A stretch of DNA of 64,000 nt from Uloborus plumipes (GCA_038373865.1 JAXGGA010004660.1:1-64000), one strand, 5' to 3'. Shown: positions 10,826 to 23,149, counted from the first letter of the stretch. Made by a program: numbers and translations. The notes: generated from the letters alone by a model not told the origin.

Positions 10826-11298
10826 ACGGATATACCCATTACAGGTTTTTGTATGCAGCAACTAACAAGCATCCCGTTTTTAGGCTACTAGGCATAAATG
10901 GGTTAAACGATGTCACTGAAAATAAAATAACGAAATTGTATTACGAAAGCAGATATTTTTAAAATGTTGTCTTCTGATCCAGATAGAACTCACTTTATGC
11001 TCCTTTTACGGCATAGAGAAAAAAAAACATATTGGAAGATTCCCATGCGTATGTTGATGTGGACGACATTGTTTCCACTACAGCTGAAGCAACAATGTCC
11101 GACATTGTTTCTGAAGTTTGGGAGCTTGATAAAATTGTTATTTTGTCTTCAAAACTGAAAATGGAAAGGAAGAAAAACTTCAGAGGCAAGCATGTTGGAG
11201 TGTTGGAGAAAAAATCATTGAAGAAGCTGACGGTTTTGAATGTTCATGTAAAATACTTTTTAATATCAGTTTTAACGGAAGCCCTGATATGTAGATAC
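10826..11298. other. Unrecognised stretch with weak coding look
   Basis: The plus frame 11032-11301 (about 89 codons, acidic then lysine-rich) overlaps two other open frames and matches no family I know. It may be a remnant of a transposase or chance. No splice or start context supports a gene. Confidence 0.2.
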
Positions 11299-11905
11299 TA
11301 GGATTGCACGGATTAAGCGGTCATAATCGGCCACTGTGCCGAATATAAATAATCATCAGAATCGGGCCGATTAATCGGTCGAAAATATATTTTTTAAATA
11401 TTATTCTTTAAAGTATGCCTTCACTAAGAAACTATGATGAATAATTTTATTAACGGTAATAATAATCACCACAGTTGATATAACTATTTTAATAAATTAA
11501 TTTTCCCTACTTTGAATAAATGTACGAGTAGCCAATGTTGCAGCATTTTTCATATGGCAATAGTTTTCTCCTCAGCACAGTGCTTGTATATAATTGCTCT
11601 AATTTTGACAAAGAATAAAAGTCTAGAAAAAAAATTGTTACTAATTATTAATTTTTTTAAATTGAGAGTATTCCTAAATTGACGTGCTCGCTACAGAGTT
11701 TTTATGTCCAATTAATATAATTTACGATGTGTTAACGTAACATTATTGACAATAATATGAAAATTTGTTCTAGGAAGTTAGGTAAAATATTGAAATTATT
11801 TTGTAAAAATTGGGAAAATGGAAAAAAAAATATTTTCTCATAAATAAATTACTTACTTTTTCTAAACACGTAATTGCTTAAGAGAGAAAAAACAGTGAAA
11901 AACAG
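11299..11905 (-). mobile_element. hAT-like MITE (TAGGGATGCACCGAT family), truncated copy
   Basis: The sequence follows 22603 back to about 21990 of the full copy at 21876-22603, beginning with the same terminal block (TAGGATTGCACGGATTAA) and inner GGGCCGATTAATCGG. It lacks about 100 bp at the far end. No coding capacity. Confidence 0.75.
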
Positions 11906-12790
11906 TTCATAACGAACGACATATTAGGATGAGAAATGGTTTATTATGTTCGAATATATCAGAAATTCCGAGTACAAAATTCCAGAAATAAAGTACAAAT
12001 ATATGATAAAAAACGTCCCACCCATGCAAATGAGACGAACCAAATTGAATTCCTAGCAAAAACACCCTGAAAGTTACGTAAGATGCGATTTTAAATGAAA
12101 TTGCAAATTGAAATTCTTCTAAAATTTAAACGAAGCACCATTATTCAAGCTCCTGTTGGTGGTGTATTTTGTTGTATGTTGATAGCCCAGAGGCGTCATG
12201 AATTTTTAAACGATTAAAAGACGATTCCTCTCTTTCCGGAATTTCTTTTCATCCTAAAAGTCGCTGAAAAATAGTGTTTGAAATTTCGTTAATCTGTGTT
12301 GACAAGGAAAAAAGATCACATAGAAAAGAATTTCGGAAAATACATCGATTGTTTGTATTTAGTTTTCTGTTTTGCAGAGGATTACGAAATTTCCTCTACT
12401 TTCGGGTTTAAAGATTTGAGATTTACTAAAATTCTGATGGGGAGGGGGATGTTCTTAAAACCTTTTATGTCTCTTAAAGTTTCAATATTTGCATAGAGGA
12501 TGCGTGTTCGTCAATGTATTTAAGCCATTACAGTCATTCTTTCTATTTTTGATTAAAAAAATCTGTTTTGAACCTACTTTCCGTAAAAGGAAAAGAGGGA
12601 AAAAAAAGCATGAAAGTAGGCTTAATGTATCGTAAATACAAGCAGAAAAAAGGAACGAACAAAATAAATTAAAGTCATACACATTGTATTTCAATGACTT
12701 TAACAGCTTTTTTTTTGGCACAGAAAACCTACTAAAACCAGACAGCGCCATAGGGGGGGAGGGGATATTCTATGGCAACAGACGTAGTTA
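11906..12790. other. No gene seen
   Basis: AT-rich sequence; short frames at 12296-12496 and 12482-12751 have no recognisable features and no splice context. Confidence 0.3.
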
Positions 12791-12935
12791 CAGGCCCGTC
12801 ATTTCAAGTTTTTTCAGGGGGGGTTAAAGGGTAAAGGGTGCAAACACAATGCAATTTCATCCGAAAAGAACAAAAACCGCGCAAACTTATTTATGAAAAT
12901 CCATTGATTTCTCAAAGTCAGGTGGGAGGCAACTG
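12791..12935 (+). mobile_element. hAT-like MITE (CAGGCCCGTCATTT family), partial
   Basis: It begins CAGGCCCGTCATTTCAAG and shares CAAACACAATGCAATTTCAT and TTGATTTCTCAAAGTCAGG with the element ends at 59414-59499 and 62546-62616, and more weakly with 48135-48290. The right terminus is missing. Confidence 0.65.
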
Positions 12936-13299
12936 ACTGCCTTTGCATTTAAATTTTGAAAAATTTTAAGAAATAATATTTTGATATTTAGTGCGATCTC
13001 ATAAGACTTTGGGGCACCGAGGCGTAGTACTTTCATTTAAAACTTAACGTGCCAGTCAATAGAAGCATACAAATAGTTCATGGTTTCCTGTAGTTTCCCA
13101 AGCAAGTTTGATCTTTTATAGACGTCCCTCCCTTCAACCCAATAAATTAACTTTTTACTCAGGTTCTTCACACACGATGCGATGTAATTGTCAAGAAACA
13201 TTGCAAGCAAGTATTGCTTGCATTTTACTAGAAGGTTGTTGTAACGTGAACTACATTATTCACTGCAGTTATCTCAAAGAACATTTTTTTTTTCTGCAG
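12936..13299 (+). other. Intron 3' part upstream of the first visible Spaetzle exon
   Basis: Non-coding. It ends in a long pyrimidine tract and CAG (13281-13299), a strong splice acceptor for the exon at 13300. The upstream exon that must supply the first two bases of the split codon was not found between 1 and 13299. Confidence 0.6.
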
Positions 13300-14205
13300 G
13301 AGTTCTGTGAAAAGATACATCAACGATAACCAAGGGCTCGTGCGAAGGATGTACGGAGACGAAAAGCACAGCTCTGTCCTCCTGAACGAGATAGACAGCT
13401 TCAAGGCCAAACTCGACATGCTTCAGGACATCATCGACAGTACACGCAGCCGGACTGTGTACGGCCGATCTGCAAGAGCAGGCAGTTACAGGCGCAGCCA
13501 TCGCCAGCCACGCCCACAAATCTTCAAAGACGATCCAGATGAGTTGCAGGACGACCAATCAGCAGTAGATACACCTGCGACCATTTTCCGAGTAGTGACT
13601 GAAACTTCCATCAAGGTTGGCGATGTCGTGACTCCATCCATGATGTCTGGAGAAACGAAAACCTACGACCCGATCACCGAGAGGGATGATCATACGGGGT
13701 CTACATTTTTAACTTCAAGGAACATTCCTACAACAGCAACTGAGACTGTTGCTACTACTACAGAGCCAGTTGAAGATCTGACGATCAATTCCACCACAAC
13801 ACAAGCTACTACAGTCGTGACTGAAACTCAATTTCCTACAGAATCTTCAACAATGACTGAAAGTACGACTACGACACCTGATCACTGGACGACCCATTCC
13901 ATAAATCGGGACAGCCCCGTAGCCATGGAGAGGGTGAGTTATGATGAAGATTACGACTACGAGCCTAGAAGAAAAATGGAGCCCTCTGTGCTTCAGAATA
14001 GCGTAGAAGAGAAAATTCAACCAAAGCCGGAAGAGGTGAAAAGGACAAACATCGACAAATTGAAAGAAACGATTGTTATAACGGATGATGATCTTGATAT
14101 TGATTCATCTATAGAGGAAGAAACGCGAGAGGAAAATGAGACAAAAGACAAAACTGAAGAAAAAGACGAGGAGGAAAAGGATGAAGAAGTACCAAGGAGA
14201 GGCAT
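13300..14205 (+). CDS. spz: Spaetzle-family Toll ligand, pro-region exon (internal)
   Basis: This exon encodes about 301 residues of the pro-region of a secreted Spaetzle-type growth factor, an extracellular ligand of Toll-family receptors used in arthropod immunity and development. It begins at an acceptor (TTTTCTGCAG at 13299) with one base completing a codon and ends at the donor GTGAGT (14206), phase 2. The first ~60 residues are conserved-looking and helical (KRYINDN..., LVRRMYGDEKHSSVLLNEID), then comes a basic patch, a Thr/Ser-rich stretch with many TT/TE runs, and an acidic Glu/Asp/Lys tail. The tail ends in EVPRRG, a dibasic site just before the cystine-knot domain and a plausible processing site. 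An apparent GTG start at 13307 is not a start. Signal peptide and earlier exons are out of view. The paralogue is unsettled (spz3/spz4 type). Confidence 0.85.
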
Positions 14206-15222
14206 GTGAGTTATTAGACGTTTTTTACAAAAATAACTTCGTGCTAACATGTATTTGTTTACATTTTCAAACTACGTTTGCTACAATTCATTCAGTCATA
14301 TTATTAAGTTATATTTTTAAGTTATTATTAGTGTTTTCAGTGTAGTATGTAGTTCTAATATTTCTCAGAGTTTTATGACTATACCATTTGGGTTTTTAAC
14401 TAAAAATACATAACATTTCGTCACGAAAATAAAGTTTGAAATTCATGATAAACATAGCAGAAACTAGGTTCAAAAGTCTTTAAGCTCTTGTTTCAGAGTG
14501 TACAGCAAAAAAAGGCAGATTCTTTCAAGGCAAAAATCTTACACTTTATCAGTGGTGGATAAACAAGTTCGGTGGGCTACTTCAAGGAAATTTTAACACA
14601 AAACTATGTAAAACATCGTTTTTGTATTTACTTGTGAGCGCCTACAGTTGTGGGGAGTTCCTTGGAATTACGACAAAATAAATCCAACCCTGAATGTTAG
14701 TCTCACTCCTATACAGGTTTAAAACCATTTTTAACAGGTATGTGCAATTTATTTTTTGCAAATTCTGCAATGAGTGTAAGTAATGTAATGAGGATAACTA
14801 ACTATATTTTCCGTTACCCCTTTGGGTACGAGATAACATAGGTGTTCGCTATACTCTGAATGTATTTAATAAACTATCGAATACAAAAAAAAAAAAGAAA
14901 GAGCTTATATTTTTTTCCATGTTATTTGGGCGATCACACTTAATAAATGTTGTCAAAAAAAGTTATTGCTTAAAAAGTAGGCAGTTTTTTGTTTGAAACC
15001 ACCACAAATTTCCATATTTCATCGCAAAGTTTATAATCCTCAAGTTTTATGGTCTATTTTCAATATAATGTTTCAGCCAATCAAAATAAACTAACGTACT
15101 CAACAGCATTAATTAATTTTTACCTTCTCAAAAATACAAAATTTGAAAACTCCATTAATATTTTTCCACTAAGTCTCACTGTCAAATGTATGTTATTTTC
15201 TACCACTTATACTGTCTTCCAG
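14206..15222 (+). other. Spaetzle intron (1017 bp, phase 2)
   Basis: Donor GTGAGT at 14206 and acceptor TCTTCCAG ending at 15222. The AT-rich interior shows no gene and no element I can classify. Confidence 0.8.
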
Positions 15223-15345
15223 AAATGCCTGCCCAGTGAAAAACGAAGTCATCGCTCCTTATTGGGCCAATAACACGAGAGGTGAAACCCTGGCTTTATT
15301 AAATGTTCATCCCTTTGAGCAGTACGTCCATTTTGAGAAATGCGC
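15223..15345 (+). CDS. spz: Spaetzle-family Toll ligand, first half of cystine-knot domain
   Basis: A 123-bp exon whose phase joins exactly to the exon ending at 14205 and to the exon starting at 23562 (both introns phase 2). It encodes the start of the Spaetzle domain: a Cys-Pro-Val opening, [18 protein letters not shown], then [12 protein letters not shown]. The NNT motif is a possible N-glycosylation site. The YWANNTRGE and FEQY..HFEKC blocks are characteristic of the spz3/spz4-like subgroup rather than spz1 or spz5. The donor is GCGTAAGT at 15344, with GT at 15346. Confidence 0.88.
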
Positions 15346-15734
15346 GTAAGTGTGGCTTCTTTTATGTCTTTACTTTTATGTCTACTGATGGTTTTTGTTG
15401 GGGCAGTATATATGAGCTTTCCTTGTTTGTGTTTCTTGGAAGGTATAAATAAGATGATAAACTTTATTGGGAAAGCTCCATTGAAGCTATTTTTAGACAT
15501 AATAGAAGTGTTCGATAAAAGTAACCCTTTTTTATGAAACAACTGTTTCATGTTTTTTTTTTTTTTTTTTCGTCAATCCTTTATTCGTTGGCTTACTGGT
15601 AAAAAAAACCCGTCTCTTGCGTAGGAGTTGAAATAGATCAAGATCCCTCTGCAAATGTCAGTTCCCATATGTTTATTAAACTAAACACAATTTTAATGCG
15701 TAATTTTGCTTAGTTGAATATGTACACTCTTGAT

Positions 15735-16030
15735 TCAAAAGAGCAAAAAAGTCACTCTAAAACAGAGTGAAATCGATTGCGGATGCATTCGCTCTTTCTG
15801 AGTGTTGGCTTTTGTCGGAAAGAGTGTAGGAAAGAGACGCTTTCCGAAAAAAAAAATTAAAAAATGCTCTATAAAGGAGTGAATTACACAATCACTCTTT
15901 TTGAAGAACGGAACTGAAAGACACTCCGTCATAACCGCTCCGCAAAAGGAGTGAAATTAGCTCCTATAAGAGAAGTGCGTTTTCAAATCTGAAAAGGAGT
16001 GAAAATTAACTCAATCTGAGTGAAAATCAG
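15735..16030. repeat. Cluster of GAGTGA-type words in both orientations
   Basis: Within 300 bp the word GAGTGA(A) recurs about five times (e.g. AAAGGAGTGAA) and its reverse, TCACTC or close variants, several more times. The spacing is irregular, so it is not a simple tandem repeat. It could be a decayed element or a binding-site cluster in the Spaetzle intron. Confidence 0.4.
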
Positions 16031-16476
16031 GGGAATTTTTTAAGAGAGTACATCCCAAGTTCGAAATCAATCCCAGGTTGGCCATAAAAATATGGCAGCT
16101 GGAAGGGAGAATTTGAGATGCCATTTTAGATTCTAGTTTTTTTTTTTTTTTTTCAGTTTTCGTTTTACAGCGCAAAAAATATTTACTTGCGAGTAAGTTC
16201 ATTTATTAAATTAAACAAAGAGCATAAATTACATTTAAAACAGTGTCTTTATTTTAATTGGAGCTGTAAATGTGTGGAGACATTTCTTTTCAAAGTTATT
16301 GGTTTTTGAAAAACTGACTGTATTCTCTCCCTCCCTTCCCTCCCCCTAATTTTATTTTTGGGACACGGATCGACAAATCACTTCCCTTACTAACTTGGAC
16401 TCAGGTTCAAAATTCACGAACTTTGAAATTAAACTGCTCGGTCACTCTTTAGAGCTACAATAAATATGCGTGCTTG

Positions 16477-16813
16477 AAATGTCTGGAAGGGGAAAAAAGC
16501 GATTCTATTCTGCGCATAATTAGTACTTTAAAAAAGTTAAAATTATATATGTAAAAGAAAAAATAGTTTTACTTTAAAAATATATTTAAAAAAATAAATA
16601 AGTAATATTTAAAAAATGAATAAATAATATTTTAAAAAATAAATAAATAATATTTTAAAAAATAAATAAGTAATATTTAAAAAATAAATAAATGATATTT
16701 TAAAAAAATAAAATAAAAAAAGAGGGATAAAAATCATAATAGAGTTGTGAAAAAATTTTTTTTGGGGGGGGGGGGATTTGCGCCATTGAGCTAGGGGGGG
16801 GATATGCACCCCT
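16477..16813 (-). mobile_element. hAT-like MITE with G-homopolymer, copy 2
   Basis: A reverse-oriented relative of 7456-7916 sharing the TTTGCGCCATTGAGCT block next to the poly-G/C run, the GATTCTATTCTGCGCATAAT block and the terminal CACCCCTG. The internal AT-rich part is a ~23-bp tandem array of ATAAATAATATTT-type units (16570-16705). The other terminus is lost. Confidence 0.7.
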
Positions 16814-16923
16814 GATTGAAGGGACAAGTGGATAAAGGTAATATGTGACATTTGAGTTTCGACGATTTACACAAATTCAAATTAGTGTGTGTTCAATAGT
16901 GTTAACTCACAAACGCAATTGAA

Positions 16924-17069
16924 GAGGCAAGTGAATAAATATGATACGTGACAATTTTTTTAATTTGTAGAAAAAACTTTCAAAACAAAAAGTATTACCT
17001 TATCACCTTCATCCATGATAAAAAGTAAGCTTTTCCAAAATTGTCACATATCACCTTTATCCATTTGCC
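16924..17069. mobile_element. Small MITE (GGCAAGTG...CACTTGCC type), copy 1
   Basis: Inverted ends GGCAAGTGAATAAAT and the reverse of the TTTATCCATTTGCC block enclose about 150 bp. The same ends occur at 21384-21508, and a lone end (GGACAAGTGGATAAAGG) at about 16820-16850. Confidence 0.65.
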
Positions 17070-17670
17070 AATTCAATTATAAGTAACAATTGTGTTTTGT
17101 ACAAAAACAGATGGGGGGCAGAAATTGTTAGTGTTGACCTTGTACTGTGACGAAGGGTTAGAGAAGAATGGGGCGGCCGGACGACAGGAGTAGGAGAAGC
17201 CCTGAGTTTATACCAAAATGAAATATCAAAAGTTATTGTTATCTTATCCGGTAGATGTAGCAGCTTTAGGCAGGAGTTCAAGTGAAACACGGACGATCGC
17301 AACTCACCAATGCAATCGCAAATTCCCAAATTTGTATTCAAGTGAAACGTTACAATCGCTACGAGATGCGATTCTATCGAAATTCGACTTCCAGTAGCGA
17401 TTGCAATTTTGGTCTATTGCGAATGCCATGAAGCTATTGCAATGGTGTTTCACTTGAATTCGGCCCTTAGACTCTTGTTTTTACTCCAATCTGCTACATC
17501 TACTGAATAAGAGTTTCATTTTATTTCGGCATAAATGCAGCCGACCCATTCCTCCAGACTTTCCCTCACATTCAGCTACAGATAACAAGATATTTTTGTT
17601 TCTAAAACTTAAAAGTAGGGTTTTTGTTTCATAAAGTAAGCAAACTTATTCTTTTAAGCGTTATACACAT

Positions 17671-17914
17671 GAAGGGCCCGGGGGAAAAAGATGAAAGTGC
17701 CCAAAAAGTGATTTCAAGAAAAATGAAAAACAAAGCTTGATTTCTATAAACTCCCTTTGTAGTTAATAGAGTCTTCATACACATTTCGGTCAATTCTCAT
17801 CTTTTTTCCCCCTTGTTGTTCTACCAGATGATATCACTCCGTCATAGACCCTAGATAGCGCTAATATCTCAAAATCGGCAAAGTGATTTTCATCTTTTTT
17901 CCCCCTTTCCCTTC
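17671..17914. mobile_element. Small MITE with GGGGGAAAAAGATGAAA ends
   Basis: GAAGGGCCCGGGGGAAAAAG at the left is answered by CTTTTTTCCCCCTTTCCCTTC at the right (one internal partial repeat near 17810). About 244 bp, non-coding. Confidence 0.6.
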
Positions 17915-18030
17915 ACATCTTATATTAATAATTACTTTACTTTAGAAACATAGAAGATATTGCAGGTTTTCTGCTGAAGATTTCAATAGAAAGATTTTTT
18001 TTTTTTAATTCTTAATATTTCTTTTTAAGA

Positions 18031-18068
18031 GTCTCTCTCTGTGTGTCTGTGTGTCTGTCTGTGTGTCT
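18031..18068 (+). repeat. GT/CT microsatellite
   Basis: Runs of TCTCTCTCT followed by repeated GTGTGTCT units. Confidence 0.9.
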
Positions 18069-18771
18069 CAAGCGGATGTGTGCAGTGTTTTTGTTTTTGT
18101 CTGTTTATTCAATTCCAACTTGGTTGCAGTACTTTTATATTTGTGAATGTATAAGAAAGACTATTTGTAAAATAAACTCTAATTTGAATATTAAAAACTT
18201 TTGACTTCTGTAAATTTTTGAACAGATTCTTTTTTTTATACCATTTTCTCTTAAGTTAATTGTTATCGAACTTTTGAAGTTTCAAAAATGCTTGATATAT
18301 TTTGATTACAGTATCAAAGAGAAACTTCTTTCACAAGAAAGCTTACTTTGTTTTGCTTTTTGGAAATGGGATAGCACTTAGTTTAAGTTCGGAGAATTAA
18401 TTTTTCCCTGAAATAAAACAGAAGTTAAAAGGTTTTTCATGTTGTTGAAGGTTTCAAAGATTTAATTAAAGTTTTGCGTATTTTTTAAAACTGCGTTATC
18501 TGCCTCGTTTTAGTAACTAACCGTTTATTCAACATTTTAAAATACTCTCTACTTTCATTATTTTTCTTCCATATTTTCTTCGAAATTCTTGAATCCTTTC
18601 TGAAATTGCGCATGCACATCTTTTTTTTTTCTTGCGGGTATGTTTCTTCATTTTATACCATTTCATAGATTTTCACCTTTCAATTCATTTTAATAATTTT
18701 AATAATGTTCCGCATTGCAACCTTCTGTTCTTGTAGAATTAAGCTGCTTTGATAATAAAATAATGATATTT

Positions 18772-19332
18772 AGTGAACTCTACTCTCACTTATACAACGC
18801 CTATGTATGCGCCTTTTTCCCTTATACGACGAATTTAAATGGACCCAATACATTCCATAGCAAAATAATGATAGTATCATTCGTTTATGCGTCGCTCTAA
18901 AGATAAATATTTCACTTATGCGTCGAATTTTCCCTAAAATGTAAAAAAATATTTATTTTATTTTAAAAATAAGCATTTTTTTCCACTTTCTTCTTTTATC
19001 TGTCGCCTTTATTGCTCACGGAAGGCATGTTTTCCGCATGAATTAAAGTTCGGAAAGAGACAATTATCTATTATGCATCGTTTTAAAGGGAACAGTTTGT
19101 AATTAGATATGCTACAATTTTTGTTTTCTCCTTATCATTGTAGTTACGTTACAGTAACTGCCAAACCGTAGTAATATGTCCCTTTTCTTTAGAGACATTC
19201 TAATTCATTCTCTCATTAGAAACTATGTTGCGTTTTAGTCCATTGAATAGGCTTGTTCACTTATACGTCTCTCACACTTATGCTATTTTTTCTGTTGGTC
19301 CCTTGGGCCGGCGCATAAGTGAGAGTTGACTG
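18772..19332 (+). mobile_element. Tigger/pogo-like MITE, copy B
   Basis: Same family and orientation as 6559-7117, ending GCGCATAAGTGAGAGTTGACTG then TA. A few substitutions and a short insertion (CTACTCTC) disturb the left terminus. Confidence 0.75.
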
Positions 19333-20833
19333 TATTACATGCATAATTTGTTTCAACTTATTTGCCACCAAATTTGTTTTTGTTTTTTCAAATGTATAAT
19401 TATTTCGGCGCACAACACACTTCAAATAGAAAAATTAAATACTTTTTCAGACTTATAAATTTTGTGTGTGTGTGCTAATATTATAGGTACTAAATATAAT
19501 GCAAATATTATCTTAAAATGGTGACATTTAACACGCATGCACACATTTTTTAATTTATGTCATTTTGCAATCATAAAAATATCACGATTCGCAAGAAATT
19601 TATATTTGAATTGCATTCCAAACGTTCAGCTATGTTAGTAATAAAATTTAATTAATTCTTAATATTTAGTTCTAAATGGAAAACATCATTTAAAGCATTG
19701 TTTTTTAATTATTAATTTTTAAAATTTGATTTTTTTTACCTCAACAAACAATCTAAAAAATAATCTTGATTCATTCCTACATTATGGAAGGAAAATAAAA
19801 TTTAAATCTTGATTTTTTTTCGCTCATAAAACTTGATACATAAAGCTAGAATATTTGTTACATTGTATATTTCTGTCTGATTTTTAAGACAAAAATCTTT
19901 CCGTATAAGTGCTATTTAAGCCTTGAGGAGTGTTTTTTTTTTTACTCACGTTATAGTAAAATTATTTTCGTGTTAAATTTATTTTGCAAAAATGAAATAA
20001 TTTAGATCATAAAACAATATTAGCATAGTTTCAAAACCTTTTTTTTTTTGGGGGGGGGGGGGGGTAGAATGTAAGGTCCGTATGTGTTTCTTGCATCTAC
20101 AATTTTTGCAATTGGGGATAAGCATATTTATCATCACTGAAATGGTTTTGCATCATCAGAGGTGAGGCAAAATAGCTTCTGTGAACACAAAAAAAGATGT
20201 AATTAATAGAGTTTTTGAGAGTCTTGTTGAATTAATTTAAACTATCTGACCCTTGCGAAGTATTCGCACTTAAAAAAAAAGAACGTAACCCCCCCCCCCC
20301 CTTTTTTTTTAAATATTTTTTTGAATAACAGCGAAATTGTGTTGCTTGGTTTTTTTTTCGCTGATACCGGTGGAAAAATCTTTAAATTGATGTCCTATTT
20401 TTTAAGCTTGATTAAGTATTACCAATATTATGGCATACCACCTCCCCCCCCCACCCCCTTTTTAAAAAACTTTGAGAGATAATATATATGATAATGGAAA
20501 GTCTGATTGGAATTCTGCTAAAGAAAACAACCTATTAAAACACTTTCCGGCATGGATTCGCACACATACCCTTCCCATTATAAGCACGATGCTCTAATAA
20601 CCAATCATCGCGCGGACGCGCCTTAATTTTCGAAAGCTATTAAGAAAGTAATGAACAATAAAAAATAGGGAAAAAAAGTTTTTTGAAGAGAAAACAATTT
20701 TTAGACTGTGGGTCAATTTTTCATGAGTAGCCGGCACTATAAGCGTTAAAATGAGGGGTAAATCTTGGAATTTGATAAAGAAATAAGAAGGATCTGCGTG
20801 GTAATAGAAAAGGAAATGTTAGAGAAATACATT

Positions 20834-21040
20834 CCGTAAAGTCGGGTTACTTGAGCCCACAGTAAAATGATAAAATCTGGGTTTGGTACTAGCGTTAGAG
20901 ACTGCAGTGTGCTTCTACCTAGCGGAGAAACGAGGAACCACGTGCAAGTCTTCAACTAATAAGTACCAAACCTAGATTTTATCATTTTACTGTAATGGGC
21001 TCAACTAACCCCCTAGGGTCCAAGTAACCCGACTTTACGG
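20834..21040. mobile_element. ~207-bp inverted-repeat MITE
   Basis: The left arm CCGTAAAGTCGGGTTACTT and an inner AGTAAAATGATAAAATCT are mirrored at 20975-21040. The arms are close to 65 bp with ~75 bp between them. No coding capacity, superfamily unknown. Confidence 0.8.
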
Positions 21041-21194
21041 TAAGATTCTTATAACATGACTAAAATGCGTTATTGTTTGTTTTTTATTTATTTCTTTATT
21101 TAAAACTTTCTTTGAATTTTAATTTTTTAAACTCTTTTTTAAACATATTTACTGCCTAAAAAATTTACGAGTTGTACCATACTAAATGCGGTCG

Positions 21195-21370
21195 ATCGCT
21201 GGTATTCTAATTTCACATTAGCTACCAGTTTTTTTCGCTCTCTTTGCTTTATAAGAGGATTTTTGCCTCCAACTCGACTACTTTCGTATTCCATGCTGAT
21301 GAGAGCATAATAAGCGCGAAACTGCAGTCCATGGATCGAAATAACCGAGTTGGCGGTGTATTGCATATTT
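21195..21370 (+). repeat. Dispersed ~175-bp repeat, copy 1
   Basis: It shares ATAAGAGGATTTTTGCCTCC, AACTGCAGTC and neighbouring words in the same order with 23150-23330. SINE-like in size but no tRNA boxes seen. Confidence 0.5.
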
Positions 21371-21383
21371 ATTTATGTTTGAA

Positions 21384-21508
21384 GGGGCAAGTGAATAAAG
21401 GTGATATGTAGAAATTTTTGAAAAACTTAGTTTGAAAAAAAAATTTTTTTTTGAAAGCTTTTTCTAGAAATTAAAAAAATTGTCACGTGTCACATTTATC
21501 CACTTGCA
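21384..21508. mobile_element. Small MITE (GGCAAGTG...CACTTGC type), copy 2
   Basis: GGGGCAAGTGAATAAAGGTG at the left and CACATTTATCCACTTGC at the right, the same family as 16924-17069. Confidence 0.65.
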
Positions 21509-21767
21509 CTTTTTTTTTGTCTCATTCACAATAATTCATTATTTTTTAGTATTGTTAAAAATTACGAAGGTGCTTTAAGTCATGACATGTTTACTGTTGA
21601 TAATATCTGGGCAAGAAAAAAGCTCAAATGCACGCTTTTTAAATAATTTTTATTTAATTTTCCGTATTTACATACAAATTGTCAAAAATTCACACGAATT
21701 TAAATTAATGATTATTAACGAAATGTTTACTGATTATAGTTTTCTTCTTAACTTTCTTATGAAAGTT

Positions 21768-22858
21768 ATTAATACGATTTTATTAGTTTCACTTGTGGTT
21801 TTTGTCAGTATGTATGTAACTCTGAATAAAAGATAAAATTCACGTTCTTTGCAAATTTAAAAGCAATATATTTAATAGGGATGCACCGATAAGCAAATTG
21901 TTCGATTACCGATTACCGATCAATCGGTTGTCGATAATCGGCCGATTAATGATAAGGATGACTGTTTTTAATACTACCAATTTTACCATCACTGTTTTTT
22001 CTCTCTTATACAATTCCGAGTTTAGAAATAGTAAGTAATTTATTTCCAAGAGAAGATTTTTTTTTTCCATTTTCCCAATTTTCACAAAATAATTTCAATA
22101 CTTTATCAAATTTCCTAGAGCCAATTTTCATATTATTTTCAATAACACTACATTAACACATTGTTAAATAATATTAATTGGACATTAAAATTCAGGAAAA
22201 GGGGAAGGGACTCTGTATTTCAATTTAGGAGTACTTTAAATTTAAATTTTTTTAGTAATTAGTAGCAATTTAATTCAAGACTTTTATTCTTGGTGAAAAT
22301 TAAAGGTTATCTAAAACACTGTACTAAGCAGAAAACTGTCGCCACATGAAAAATGTTGCATTATTGTCTATGTGTGTTATTCAAAGTAGGAGAATTAATT
22401 TATTAAAAACTTTACATCAACTGGGGTGAGGATTATTATTACTGTTCTTCAATTATTCATCGCATTTTCTTAGTGAAGGTAAACTTTCAGAATAAAATTA
22501 AAAAAATATTCTTTGGCCAATTAATCGGCCCAATTTTGCAGATTATTAATAATCAGCTAAGTGGCCGATTAATCGGAACTGCCGATTAATCGGTGCATTC
22601 CTAATATTTAATACTATTATTAATACTAAAGGCAAAACTAAATTAGTACAAGTTGACGTGTTCAAGCGTTTCAGTTGTTTGTATGTAACTCCGAATAAAA
22701 GGTAAAATTCACTTTCTTTGCAAATATAAAAGCAATAATATATTTAGAACAATTATTAATACTAAAGGCTAAAATATATTATATAAACTATATTACTATA
22801 TTACATGTTGCATTATAAGTGCATCTAAAAGCGTATTTTTTAGTTTTTTCAAACTAAT
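21768..22858. repeat. Dispersed repeat, copy 2, split by a hAT-like MITE
   Basis: Homologous to 190-1150. It lacks the foldback element of copy 1 but holds a hAT-like MITE (21876-22603). A stretch around GTATGTAACTC(T/C)GAATAAAAG is partly duplicated at 22680-22760. Confidence 0.6.
21876..22603. mobile_element. hAT-like MITE with 8-bp target duplication
   Basis: Ends TAGGGATGCACCGAT and ATCGGTGCATTCCTA are inverse repeats, with several CCGATTAATCGG-type blocks just inside. The element is flanked on both sides by ATATTTAA (21868-21875 and 22604-22611), an exact 8-bp target duplication as expected of hAT. 728 bp, non-coding. Partial relatives are at 11299-11905 and 34385-34657. Confidence 0.92.
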
Positions 22859-22862
22859 TTAA

Positions 22863-23084
22863 CCCTACACTGCATAGCGTTGCCAATTGGATACATGGAA
22901 TATTTTTCCTTGTTATCATGCATAAGGCAACTCAAGCATAAAAACCAAGTATTAGGTATCTGTAAAGCAAATAGAACCATCTATCCTCAAAATAATTTTT
23001 TTAAAAATGTGTTCCAATGTTTTCTTATTGCACTAAAAAACATATATATGTCTTTCAAAGAACAAAAAATCATGCAGTGTAGGG
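22863..23084. mobile_element. piggyBac-like MITE, copy 2
   Basis: CCCTACACTGCAT...ATGCAGTGTAGGG with TTAA on both sides (22859-22862, 23085-23088). Near-collinear with 3198-3417. Confidence 0.85.
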
Positions 23085-23149
23085 TTAAAGATTGTGCAAT
23101 GAGTTACCGCTCAGTAAGCCAGGGCTGAGGCAGAACTGTAGCAAATGCA

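Noticed and set aside
10964..11301. Three overlapping frames around 11.0-11.3 kb
   Set aside because: Overlap on both strands, no recognised motif, no splice signals; kept only as a weak note.
13307..14209. A stand-alone 300-residue protein starting at GTG
   Set aside because: The frame begins at a splice acceptor and ends in a splice donor; phases join it to the Spaetzle domain exons.
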